Shown here piece by piece: positions 49,901-54,046 of a DNA stretch of 64,000 nucleotides. The notes beneath the pieces are model-generated. The model worked only from the letters and a program-made list of their open reading frames with translations, was not told the DNA's origin and made no database searches. Each line of letters opens with the position of its first letter. Position 1 is the first letter of the stretch. The DNA is from Labia minor (lineage: Eukaryota; Arthropoda; Insecta; Dermaptera; Spongiphoridae), in assembly GCA_963082975.1 (NCBI GenBank), contig OY720344.1:85746107-85810106 (forward strand), written 5' to 3'. A program made the position numbers and the translations under genes.

Positions 49901-52467
49901 AGGTATTAAGTACTCATGAAATATTCTTATACTTGTATAAACATTTATTTTAAATATTTTAGGGAAATGTTTTTAAGTTTACATATCTACATATCAATGT
50001 CCTTATAATCCTGCTTCATATATTTTTCCTTTTTTAAAAATCTAAATGTTTTTAGTTATAGAAAAACTTTAGAAATATTAATATAGATAAAGATGCATAA
50101 GACTATGTATAATCAAGAAAATTCAGCGTAATTCATTGTATAATGTTGAGCTATAGCTATAGACGAGGCATTCAAACATAAAATAAATAAAAAATATTTC
50201 CCAACCGACCTTTATAATTTTCAACCAGTGTGAAAGAGGTAAAAAAAAATAATTTCTTCACTAATGGCCCAAGTGATCAGACAGACTGAATAACTGAACA
50301 CTTTTATTTTTGGTTTGTTAAACTCTGTATAATTATTATATTTATTGAATTTTTCCTATACATTGTGAGTTTAATCTTAAGAAAAGAGATGATTTATCTT
50401 TTATTTAGATTTAAATTAAATCATATAACAGTAACATATCATTTTATGTAAATAGAATTTAAACTCAAAAACATACAACCTAATAAATATAATTTTTAAT
50501 TAAACATTCAAAGAGCTTAAAGTTTATTGATCAATTTGCTTTATGCGCATTTCGGGAGTTATGTTATGATCAAATTGGGAAGAAGAAAGATTCTGATGAT
50601 GGCGTAAAATGTGCATTAAGCAAATATATCAATAAACATTCAACTTTTATATTTTATAAGTTTAATTTTAGTTTACTAAACTTTTTTATATTATTTTATT
50701 TACCTATATAGACATTGATTATTTATTTTATAAGTATATTATTAAAGACTATCAAGCAGTTAATATCAAGTAATAAAAGAAATTTATATTTTACAATATA
50801 AATAAACCAAAATAAAAATACAATCTAAATTAATCACAAAATCAATCATTATATATATTGTATAGATCTCTTTATATATTGGGTGTGTATCTGTATACAA
50901 AATAAAAAGGAAAATCATTGTTAAATTAATTTTCTTCCAAAAAAAATTCAATAACGTAAAATCTCAAATGCATTCATTTGAAATGTAATTTTTATTCTTT
51001 CGTATATTGTATATTACAGTTAGAGTTGATTTATATTTAAACCAATCACAGAATATAATCATCAATTAATATCATCATCATTCATCGTGATCGTTTTACC
51101 AATGGAAATATTTCAAAATTTTCAATTAAACGAACGACAAGGCTATTAAATAGAATCGCTGTTCATATAATGAAAAATATAATTTAATATTTGATCGTAG
51201 ATAATAAAATTTTATATATTCTTGTGAACTTGTTGAGAGATTAAATAAAGTACAAATGAAAAAGGATGAGGTGATATAAATGGTGAAATACTTACTTAAT
51301 ACAAAACGAGAGAAAAAACTGCATGCAAATGAAGAGATTAAATAGATAAGACCAACAGCTGTCCACATGGTACCATTGAATGGTAAAATAGGTGAAAGCC
51401 ACATCGGTAACGGACGAGGTTTCGGTACTAAAACGGTAACACCTGTTCGTGCGTTGGGCATTACAAAGTCAAGATCGATCCAGACTGTCCACCATAGATA
51501 GAGAGCAGTAAAGCCAATATCGGCACGATCATCATAGACCGCTCCCAAAACTCCATTCCCTAAACATTAATAAATCAAACATACAATTATGAAAAAGAAT
51601 GTGAAAGAATCTTAGAATTTTATTTCTTTGATGAAATAATTTTAATATAAAATTATAGTACAATCAATATTCGCAAAAATCCTAATAAACTTGATTTTAA
51701 AAGTATAGATCAGGGGTCGGCAAACTTTTTAGTGTGTCATCATTTTACAGATCAATGACTTCCAACTGAAGTTCTGGTGCAAGTTCGTCAATCGTACACT
51801 CAAATAGATTTTGAAATATGGAAATTTCTTTTATATTTGCATAAAAAATGACAATATTTATCCGCGGGTAGCATAAAAATAGATAGTGGGCCGATTTGGC
51901 CCGCGGCCCGTAGTTTGTCAACCCTTGGTATATATTATAGGTAATTTGACAGTATTATGTCCTAAAAAGCAACTACTTGTCAGTCTGTTTTTGTTTTCGA
52001 ATAACGCATTTTTTACACACCTGTTCCATTTTCGAATATCTCTCCCCATTCTCCTTGCCAAGTGTCAAGTATAACCGAAGTGCCATTGAACATTTGTATC
52101 CATTCAAATAACAAACGTAATTCAGTGCCCTCCTTCAGCTTATAATCCTTACCACGCACAGACAAAACATCGCCGAGTGAAGGATCATGAATGTTCTCAT
52201 TGAAAGGTTGCAAGATCACATAGGATGGATAATTAAAACAAGAAATGGTAACGTGTTTACCATTCAAGTTACTCACTTTGTCTGGATAAAGATTTTTACC
52301 TAAAAATTAATATACCAATGATGACACTTTTCATTTTAATCAAAATTTCCAATAAAAAAATAAAAAATAATCATCCCCTTTGAATTAATTTTATAATTTT
52401 ACTTGATTTAATCAATAGTAGTTAATGAGTAGTACACACCTTTGAGGAAGCTACCATCCTTCCATTG
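19205..52467 (-). CDS. Ionotropic receptor (IR, divergent iGluR family), 5' partial
   Basis: Seven exons join in frame on the minus strand: 52467-52440, 52299-52021, 51559-51296, 42492-42222, 34160-33949, 21574-21379 and 19391-19205, about 479 codons with good GT-AG junctions. Order: ligand-binding lobe S1 (LYPDKVSNLNGKHVTISCFN ... GVLGAVYDDRADIGF), M1 after PLPMWLSPILPFN, pore loop and M2/M3 ending ITSGYSSGLASILTLPRFE, lobe S2 (WAATHDAWVFSI ... IERLSGGNFAIQDYITEES ... GDVVRR), and M4 near the C terminus. The iGluR glutamate-binding arginine of S1 is not kept (WWTVWIDLDF at that place), as in chemosensory and thermosensory IRs. The product is an arthropod plasma-membrane cation channel subunit of sensory neurons. 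The N-terminal part is in the gap or upstream. YSSGLAS and ATHDAW recall the conserved antennal IRs (Ir21a/Ir40a/Ir93a types), but I cannot choose. Introns of up to 12 kb are full of transposons. Confidence 0.9.
19676..20409. mobile_element. 734-bp MITE with ~180-bp terminal inverted repeats
   Basis: Begins GTTACAGTAAAAATGATA and ends with the inverted counterpart ACTTTTACCGTAAC. Matching continues inward for about 180 bases, including GGTAAATATGATAAATTATT in both arms. TATATATA flanks both ends. The centre (about 19960-20150) is unique and non-coding. It lies in the last IR intron. The superfamily is not recognised. Confidence 0.75.
21379..21574 (-). CDS. IR gene exon (lobe S2, second half)
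   Basis: Acceptor TTTTAG; the split glycine codon G|GC joins it to the upstream exon as SGG-NFAIQDYITEESISMLRL. Ends AGAAG|GTAATA. Contains FVTRKSSPYTESLN and the LYESGILLHWE motif that precedes M4 in IRs. Confidence 0.9.
21800..22115 (+). mobile_element. Very degenerate LINE tail
   Basis: GGTATGAAGTCTGGTCCATAA and ATTCAAAGTATTTGAAAATA follow the same order as the LINE tail at 16570-16650, and the later part matches its downstream portion loosely. Old and heavily mutated; lies in an IR intron. Confidence 0.5.
22116..23969. other. IR intron sequence; possible unrelated short exons
   Basis: Mostly AT-rich, with a (TA)n run at 22988-23013 and purine- and pyrimidine-rich tracts around 23120-23260. 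Two short coding-like pieces are noted in the findings: + strand 23381-23413 (ATG with a good donor) and - strand about 23490-23587. Neither joins the IR frame. Confidence 0.35.
23970..24156. mobile_element. Small inverted-repeat element (MITE-like)
   Basis: ATCTAAAAAATGAAAGCATGG with CAAACATGCAG on the left is mirrored on the right by CTGCATGTTTCGCGTCCACG and CTTTCATTTTTTAGAT. The arms are about 36 bases and the total is 187 bp. No clear target duplication. Minus-strand frame 23947-24147 is a shadow of it. Confidence 0.5.
24408..24437. repeat. (ATT)n microsatellite
   Basis: About nine ATT units in the IR intron. Confidence 0.85.
24612..24910. mobile_element. Mariner-like terminus and interspersed-repeat fragment
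   Basis: TTACGAGGGCAGGTCAATAAG resembles the start of a mariner inverted repeat, but no matching right end is present. At 24770-24900 the phrase GCAAAATTTCAGCTCATACG belongs to a kind of non-coding repeat often seen in arthropod genomes. Both are fragments. Confidence 0.35.
25648..25842 (-). other. Unidentified open frame (about 63 codons)
   Basis: Encodes a stretch with coding-like composition (WLEKTWLEWMRKSMTQWDD, then DVSQFDEDNNRREIMEG), bounded by an in-frame stop on both sides. It lies in the intron between two IR exons that join perfectly without it, so it is not part of the IR. It may be a scrap of a transposon or a nested exon. No family recognised. Confidence 0.2.
26380..26933. mobile_element. 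hAT MITE with CAGTGCCGACC / GGCCCTG ends
   Basis: 554 bp. The left end CAGTGCCGACCTAA is the imperfect inverse of the right end TTAAGACGGCCCTG. The 8-bp target duplication CTCCGATT is perfect (26372-26379 and 26934-26941). Internal blocks GGGCTATAGCCCCAGGGCGC and GCCCATGGGCGCCGAATTCC are typical subterminal sequences of this hAT type. No open frame. Lies in an IR intron. Confidence 0.85.
26942..29151. other. IR intron, AT-rich, no gene seen
   Basis: Nothing protein-like. A perfect short hairpin GAGAGCG-A-CGCTCTC lies at about 28746-28760, and TA runs near 28810 and 28900. Confidence 0.5.
29160..31901 (+). mobile_element. Complete-looking autonomous hAT transposon
   Basis: 2742 bp. Left end CAGTGGTTCTTAAACTGTGG and right end AAGTTTAAGAACCTATG are inverted repeats, each followed inward by GTCCGCGGACCCC-type subterminal motifs. 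The 8-bp target duplication GAATAGAA is perfect on both sides (29152-29159 and 31902-31909). Inside is one uninterrupted transposase gene. Perfect duplications and an open transposase mean a recent insertion, and the copy may still be mobile. It sits in the 12-kb intron between IR exons at 33949 and 21574, on the strand opposite to the host gene. Confidence 0.92.
29656..31515 (+). CDS. hAT transposase, full length (ZBED5/FAM200/SCAND3-like)
   Basis: A 619-codon uninterrupted protein. An amino-terminal BED-type zinc finger spans about 45-81 (C56, C59, H76, H81), preceded by a basic stretch (STKKRKTRK). The RNase-H-fold catalytic core follows: first Asp in QLDESTD (D203), second Asp in CTDGARAMSG (D269), then WNHCCIHRESLA and the HTDVRWLSRGKVL block. 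The hATC dimerisation region near the C terminus carries the catalytic Glu in YLCEQAFSVL (E572). These are the parts of an active hAT transposase that cuts and pastes the element in the nucleus, and the length is normal for the group to which domesticated ZBED5, FAM200 and SCAND3 proteins are related. ATG 29656 is chosen because MDRWLQ is a usual start in this group. All catalytic residues I can identify are present. It is a transposon gene, not a host gene. Confidence 0.92.
   Translation: MDRWLQTGSTQKRKESDDEASTANSTKKRKTRKYSDDYLSFGFTYICNNDVERPVCVLCQESLSNESMKPANLRRHLQTKHSEHVSKSIEFFKMIKEELNSSQKLMVKTGSGGMSKKAVMASYEVALLIAKAGKPHNIAEQLILPATKVITNIMLGTKAANDINLISLSNDTVKNRIEDMSCNIKEELISRVRKSHYYSLQLDESTDVTNNANLLAFIRYEFENQIQEDVLFCDSLPSRTTANDIFNSLNNFITENEIEWPKCVGICTDGARAMSGTRTGLIALIKNVAPQVVWNHCCIHRESLAAKNMSPDLKRTLDEVVKIVNFIKARPLNSRVFKILCEEMGSQHTHLLLHTDVRWLSRGKVLIRLFELRDEIRLFLIDAHFELTECFNDFIWLAKVAYLTDIFTKLNELNLSLQGTVVNIFKVEDKIEAMIKKIDLWSKRIQNGVYESFPTLNDFIESSSEKLLNQTRQLFVEHLITLKSNFRKYFSTPDPCNNWIRDPFNMEITNAKHLSAPEQDILVELSCDTTYKLKFNKTELSNFWLLLRSDYPALANKALQHLIPFCTTYLCEQAFSVLFYIKSKYRNKLNVEPDLRLKVSNIKPDIEILVSRKQLHTSH
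32116..32526 (-). mobile_element. Mariner deletion derivative nested in a hAT MITE
   Basis: 411 bp. The ends CGAGGGCTGTATGATAAGTACC and (inverted) CGAGGCCTTTATGATAAGTACC are mariner-type terminal inverted repeats, each flanked by TA, the duplicated mariner target. The minus strand still encodes the amino-terminal DNA-binding part of the transposase; the catalytic part is gone. Confidence 0.85.
32195..32347 (-). pseudogene. Mariner transposase N-terminal remnant (50 codons)
   Basis: Open from ATG to TAA. It encodes MEKMQYRSVIRFLFLDGKT, then CEEIKVKAHAPSMTTIRYWF and NEFKRVRISLD. This matches the first helix-turn-helix of mariner transposases, whose usual length is about 345 residues. The DD34D catalytic domain is missing, so the product could at most bind mariner ends. 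A stop codon follows the RISLD motif, and the remaining sequence to the terminal repeat is short. Confidence 0.75.
32545..33590. mobile_element. Inverted-repeat element inside the hAT MITE
   Basis: The left arm TTTATTGTTCTCGGTGAAAC followed by AAAGTTTGCAGGCGG and AATCGGGCTTGTGTG is mirrored on the right by CACACGCCCGATTTTTTTTT, AACTTTGTTTCATCGAGAAC and AATAGAGTTTAG. The arms are about 80-90 bases, with AT-rich non-coding sequence between them. Exact ends and target duplication could not be fixed. Confidence 0.6.
33949..34160 (-). CDS. IR gene exon (lobe S2, first half)
   Basis: Acceptor CTTGTAG; the first base completes an Arg codon (AG|A), giving LPR-FEPPVDTLGEL. Contains WAATHDAWVFSIRLAQ and ends SIERLSGG at donor GTGAGT. 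The antisense frame 34075-34275 is a shadow. Confidence 0.92.
34495..34665. mobile_element. hAT-like MITE, degenerate
   Basis: Starts CAGCAGTCGCCAAACTTTTT and ends TTCTCGCGGACCACTAGTG, a pattern of inverted ends with internal CAGACCAG repeated near both ends. No clean target duplication. Confidence 0.5.
34763..35220 (+). repeat. 5' LTR of the errantivirus-like element
   Basis: 458 bp beginning AGTTATGGACCCG and ending CCATTACT, the AGT...ACT ends of this group rather than TG...CA. A TATA-like CTATATAAGACAG lies at about 34873, and GAATAAAATAAA near the 3' side may serve as poly(A) signal. Contains a doubled tract (GGGACTCATTGCGAGTTACC twice). Confidence 0.9.
35220..35237 (+). promoter_or_regulatory. 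Primer-binding site, tRNA-Ser type
   Basis: TGGCGCAGTCGGTAGGAT, overlapping the last LTR base, is the primer-binding site used by 17.6/297-like errantiviruses. Confidence 0.85.
35460..35760 (+). repeat. A-rich tandem repeat in the element leader
   Basis: Irregular tandem copies of a motif like AAATTGAAATAAATCAAAAT with AATTACAAAGGTAATT, in the untranslated leader between the primer site and the first frame. Confidence 0.7.
35796..36179 (+). other. Fossil gag-position frame of the errantivirus-like element
   Basis: Short open frame in the position of gag, with a strongly basic Arg/Lys-rich second half (RRRDHSRRKKRHKEKRRRK), suggestive of nucleic-acid binding. It is far shorter than a normal errantivirus Gag, and no capsid fold can be recognised. 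Confidence 0.45.
36540..37060 (+). other. Protease and reverse-transcriptase remnants (fossil)
   Basis: Short pieces resemble a retropepsin active-site region (DSGSTHSFIQ) and the start of a Ty3-type reverse transcriptase (SPWSSPVWVVPRK). The remainder of pol is not recognisable. Part of the broken element. Confidence 0.6.
39540..40450 (+). other. Envelope-like remnant (fossil)
   Basis: Located where errantiviruses carry env. A strongly hydrophobic stretch near the end, followed by a short Lys-containing tail, looks like a transmembrane anchor. Broken; assignment is mainly by position. Confidence 0.45.
40490..40501 (+). promoter_or_regulatory. Polypurine tract
   Basis: AGGAGGGAGG directly before the 3' LTR, the expected plus-strand primer site. 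Confidence 0.75.
40502..40959 (+). repeat. 3' LTR of the errantivirus-like element
   Basis: 458 bp with the same beginning, end and length as the 5' LTR; I see no difference on reading both. Followed at once by a (TA)n run. Confidence 0.9.
40960..40993. repeat. (TA)n microsatellite
   Basis: TA dinucleotide run abutting the 3' LTR; probably the insertion target. Confidence 0.85.
40994..41280. repeat. Unassigned fragment plus family B end
   Basis: 41000-41160 is balanced-composition sequence (for example CAGTCCCCTCTTCAGAGCC) that I cannot place. 41220-41275 carries the family B terminal block GCGAGATAGTCGAATGGAGA and ACACTCCA. Confidence 0.5.
41281..42221. other. IR intron, AT-rich, nothing recognised
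   Basis: No coding or mobile-element signal beyond base composition. Confidence 0.5.
42222..42492 (-). CDS. IR gene exon (pore loop and central membrane helices)
   Basis: Acceptor GTTTTCAG; A|TA completes an Ile codon. Encodes the linker after M1, the pore region (PPFWEISDSFTRMLALFVSQ, then GPGVG), and the long hydrophobic helix (FLITLMLMLLLITSGYSS) ending GLASILTLP and AG|GTAAGT. YSSGLAS replaces the SYTANLAAF motif of true glutamate receptors. Confidence 0.92.
42780..42900 (+). mobile_element. LINE reverse-transcriptase scrap
   Basis: One frame reads NFRDLLKHVSSKVVAKKKFL and RQANSGSF, the helix downstream of the catalytic centre in LINE reverse transcriptases (usual form KVxxRNNLLRKLAxS). 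Only about 40 codons remain. Confidence 0.45.
43070..43715 (+). repeat. Interspersed repeat family B, copy 3
   Basis: Begins GCCAGAGATAGTATTGCGATC, followed by TTTTCGATGTTGAGATTTTG, TTCACTAAGGTTGAGAAAA, TATATATAGAATTTCAGC and, after an AT tract, GCGAGATAGTCCAGTGGAG with ACACTCCA. It lacks the CACGTGACGTG block of copy 1. Minus frame 43088-43324 is a shadow. Confidence 0.8.
43716..45742. other. IR intron; one unassigned fragment
   Basis: 43730-43930 is balanced sequence (GAGATACCCGCTTCATAAAG) of unknown origin following the family B end. A (TA)n run lies at 43979-44000. The rest is AT-rich without a gene. Confidence 0.5.
45755..45994 (+). mobile_element. tRNA-derived SINE
   Basis: About 240 bp with balanced composition in an AT-rich intron. 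An internal RNA polymerase III B box (GGGTTCAAGTC, about 45808) follows an A-box-like GGCTAGCCTTGATG at the proper distance. The 3' end is a T-run. The flanking 12-mer TTTATATATTAT occurs on both sides (45743-45754 and 45995-46006), as expected from target-primed insertion. The open frame 45757-45969 is accidental. Confidence 0.6.
45995..47640. other. IR intron; mostly AT-rich
   Basis: 46599-46811 is listed separately. 47225-47340 contains two copies of a motif GATTATTCACAAAAAATCTTG about 85 bases apart. 47400-47530 is balanced sequence of unknown origin. Confidence 0.45.
46599..46811 (-). other. Possible retropepsin-type fragment of an LTR element (fossil)
   Basis: Short minus-strand frame; TGLGKAKIQPLGYLKNI resembles the flap-to-C-terminal part of retroelement aspartic proteases (usual form TGIGGxxIxPLGxxxxxI). 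Neither the active-site part nor LTRs were found nearby. A weak fossil call. Confidence 0.3.
47643..47800 (+). repeat. Interspersed-repeat leader with GTCT microsatellite
   Basis: A (GTCT)n run followed by AAATACTCAAAAACTACCCG and TCCGATTGCGATGAAACTTT, a phrase common at the left end of arthropod Helitrons and other non-coding repeats. No matching right end was located. Confidence 0.5.
48190..48725 (-). repeat. Interspersed repeat family B, two nested or tandem partial copies
   Basis: The block CACGTCACGTGTTGGCGCGTG followed by AGATTTCCAGTGT occurs twice (about 48332 and 48568), each preceded by TGGCTCT and GATGGCACC. Between them are TTTTCGATGTTGAGATTTTG and GCGAGATAGTCGAGTGGA. This suggests one copy inserted in, or duplicated beside, another. 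A CA run and TA-rich sequence follow. Confidence 0.75.
49036..49100 (+). repeat. Tandem 8-mer GCTCGGTC array
   Basis: About six copies of GGTCGCTC in a GC-rich patch. A related GGTCGGTCGGTCGCTCG recurs at about 49670. The frame read through it (repeated GRSVARSL) is an artefact of the repeat. Confidence 0.85.
49400..49738. other. GC-rich island of unknown origin
   Basis: Strikingly GC-rich in an AT-rich intron, with GGCGGCGG-type triplet runs. Two overlapping 102-codon frames exist on the minus strand (49424-49732 and 49437-49745), but neither has a recognisable domain; long frames are expected by chance in GC-rich sequence. It may be part of a repeat beginning at about 49020. Confidence 0.5.
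49739..50518. other. IR intron, AT-rich, nothing recognised
   Basis: No coding frame or mobile-element end seen. Confidence 0.5.
50519..50640. repeat. Imperfect palindrome, 122 bp
   Basis: AGTTTATTGATCAATTTGCT followed by TTATGCGCATTT is mirrored by AAAATGTGCATTAAGCAAAT and ATATCAATAAAC. The arms are about 32 bases with a 55-base loop. May be a small foldback MITE. Confidence 0.55.
51296..51559 (-). CDS. IR gene exon (end of S1 and helix M1)
   Basis: Acceptor GTTTAG; GG completes a Gly codon, giving GTG-NGVLGAVYDDRADIGF. Holds the strand where glutamate receptors carry the ligand-binding Arg (here WWTVWIDLDFVMP), PLPMWLSPILPF, then hydrophobic M1 (WTAVGLIYLISSFACSFF). Donor GTAAGT at 51295. 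Confidence 0.92.
51711..51927. mobile_element. hAT MITE (CAGGGGTCGGCAAAC ends)
   Basis: 217 bp. Left end CAGGGGTCGGCAAACTTTTT, right end GTTTGTCAACCCTTG inverted, with GGCCCGCGGCCC near the right end. Flanking 8-mers GTATAGAT and GTATATAT match at 7 of 8. Lies in the short intron between two IR exons. Confidence 0.8.
52021..52299 (-). CDS. IR gene exon (ligand-binding lobe S1)
   Basis: Acceptor TTTTTAG; G|GT joins it to the upstream exon as FLK-GKNLYPDKV. Encodes LNGKHVTISCFNYPSYVI, the first S1 strand of IRs, and TELRLLFEWIQMFNGTS ... WGEIFENGTG, ending at donor GTGTGT. Confidence 0.92.
52440..52467 (-). CDS. IR gene exon, truncated by the assembly gap
   Basis: Only 28 bases are visible, encoding QWKDGSFLK up to a donor at 52439. 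Continues into the gap. Confidence 0.8.
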
Positions 52468-52667
52468 NNNNNNNNNNNNNNNNNNNNNNNNNNNNNNNNN
52501 NNNNNNNNNNNNNNNNNNNNNNNNNNNNNNNNNNNNNNNNNNNNNNNNNNNNNNNNNNNNNNNNNNNNNNNNNNNNNNNNNNNNNNNNNNNNNNNNNNNN
52601 NNNNNNNNNNNNNNNNNNNNNNNNNNNNNNNNNNNNNNNNNNNNNNNNNNNNNNNNNNNNNNNNNNN
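52468..52667. other. Assembly gap (200 N)
   Basis: Exactly 200 undetermined bases, interrupting the IR gene. The round number suggests a placeholder rather than a measured size. Confidence 0.99.
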
Positions 52668-52708
52668 AGTTAAAAAATTTATTTGAATTATTTATTTATA
52701 TATTTTTA

Positions 52709-52762
52709 CTAACCGACGATAGTAAGGGAGGTATTGTTATCACATCCAACATCCAACATCCT
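52709..52762 (+). repeat. Interspersed repeat family A, short 5' fragment
   Basis: ACTAACCGACGATAGTAAGG followed by GAGGTATTGTTATCACA, then unrelated sequence. The frame that runs through the N block into it is meaningless. Confidence 0.7.
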
Positions 52763-52916
52763 ACGCATAATGACCAATGCGCCTCGGTACCTACCTCTTA
52801 GAATACTAAAAAAAAACTGAAAAATATAAAAAAGCATTGATAATATTGAAAATAAAATTTCGAAATAACATTTAAGTAAAGTGAATTCTTTTTCCCTTGA
52901 TTGATATAAATATAAT

Positions 52917-53303
52917 AAGTTGACCTGAGGCCAGGCACAGAACCGACCGACGGTTTGAAATAAATATATTTCAAGCTACCTTTAGCTTTAGTGTGAAAAT
53001 AACCCTTCCTTTCCTTTCGTCGATCGGTAATACTACCACTTCCGGTTTCCGGATATAAACCAAAAGTTGATCAATTCATCATAATGATGCATTAAGTAAA
53101 TATACCAAATTTTATCAAAATCCGTTCAGCCGTTCAAGCTGTACACATCTATACGGACGGACAGTCGGACAGACGGACGGACGGACAGACATCATGCTAA
53201 AAATACTTTTTTCTGTTAACAAAATATCACACGATATGTAAAAATCCCCACATGTGAAATTTGGTGTGAAAACAATACCTCCCTTACTATCGTCGGTTAG
53301 TAA
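52917..53303 (-). repeat. Interspersed repeat family A, shortened copy (reverse)
   Basis: Reads AATAAGTTGACCTGAGGCC to CTTACTATCGTCGGTTAGTA, the reverse of the full copies, with the right-hand interior shortened. It carries the GGACGGACGGAC tandem and CATCTATACGGACGG. An internal inverted motif ACCGACCGACG is present near both ends in the full copies. Confidence 0.85.
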
Positions 53304-53743
53304 AAATATATTTTTTTTTTATTTTCCAACTAAAATCTACATCTGCCCTTTCTTTGGGCAACAATAAATTGTTTACAATATATTTACAATAATATTTACA
53401 ATATAAATATAATGGAAAGGAGAAATAGGAGTATATTAGGAAGTACTCGGCACGGCTATTTGCCCGATAGAGTAGGACGGGAGGACATCTCTCAATTTAG
53501 GATACAGTGAAAGAAAGAGGAGGGAATAGGATAGGAAAGCAGGAAAGAGTAAAAGTATAGCTGAGTTCAGAGTAGGAATTATAAGAGGTCGATTGGTTTA
53601 AGTCTTTTAAGTCTTCGTCCGTTAGTCACGTTGATGAGTAGTTGTCTGGCTTTGTCGTTTTGATGGTTTGTCAATTTCTGTCGATACTTTGTACAGGTAT
53701 TTTTAATTACTTCGTCTATTGTAGGGACTTTAAGGTTTAGCTT
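53304..53743 (-). mobile_element. LINE 3' end, jockey-like, 5' truncated
   Basis: Minus-strand remnant: the last 54 codons of the polyprotein, then about 270 bases of 3' untranslated sequence ending in a T-rich run on the + strand, next to the family A copy. 5' truncation is normal for LINE insertions. Confidence 0.65.
53579..53743 (-). pseudogene. LINE polyprotein C-terminal tail
   Basis: The open frame ends at TAA. It encodes LKVPTIDEVIKNTCTKYRQ, then LTNHQNDKARQLLINVTNGR and RLKRLKPIDLL. The pattern N-H-x-N followed by RRLKRxxPxDL at the extreme C terminus is characteristic of jockey-clade and related LINE reverse-transcriptase proteins. The catalytic domains are lost by 5' truncation, so it has no activity. 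Confidence 0.6.
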
Positions 53744-54011
53744 CTAAACGAATTAAAATGATTGATATTATTTTTTTAAAATTCGAGTGTTTGAAAAATA
53801 CTATTTTCCAATAATTAAATATACTCATTAGATGAAATCGGATCGTTTGTGAATATCTCTTATTATTTAAAATTTACATTACATTTAAATTTTCGTAATC
53901 AAATTGAGAGGAATTTTATTTTAATTCAAATAAAGTAATTGCATTTTTTTTCCCTAAAGGATTTGAATAAAATCTCGCTCCATTTGTATAAATGATACAT
54001 TCCAATATATA

Positions 54012-54046
<35 letters not shown>

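Noticed and set aside
52442-52801. Open frame across the gap
   Set aside because: Built mostly from Ns.
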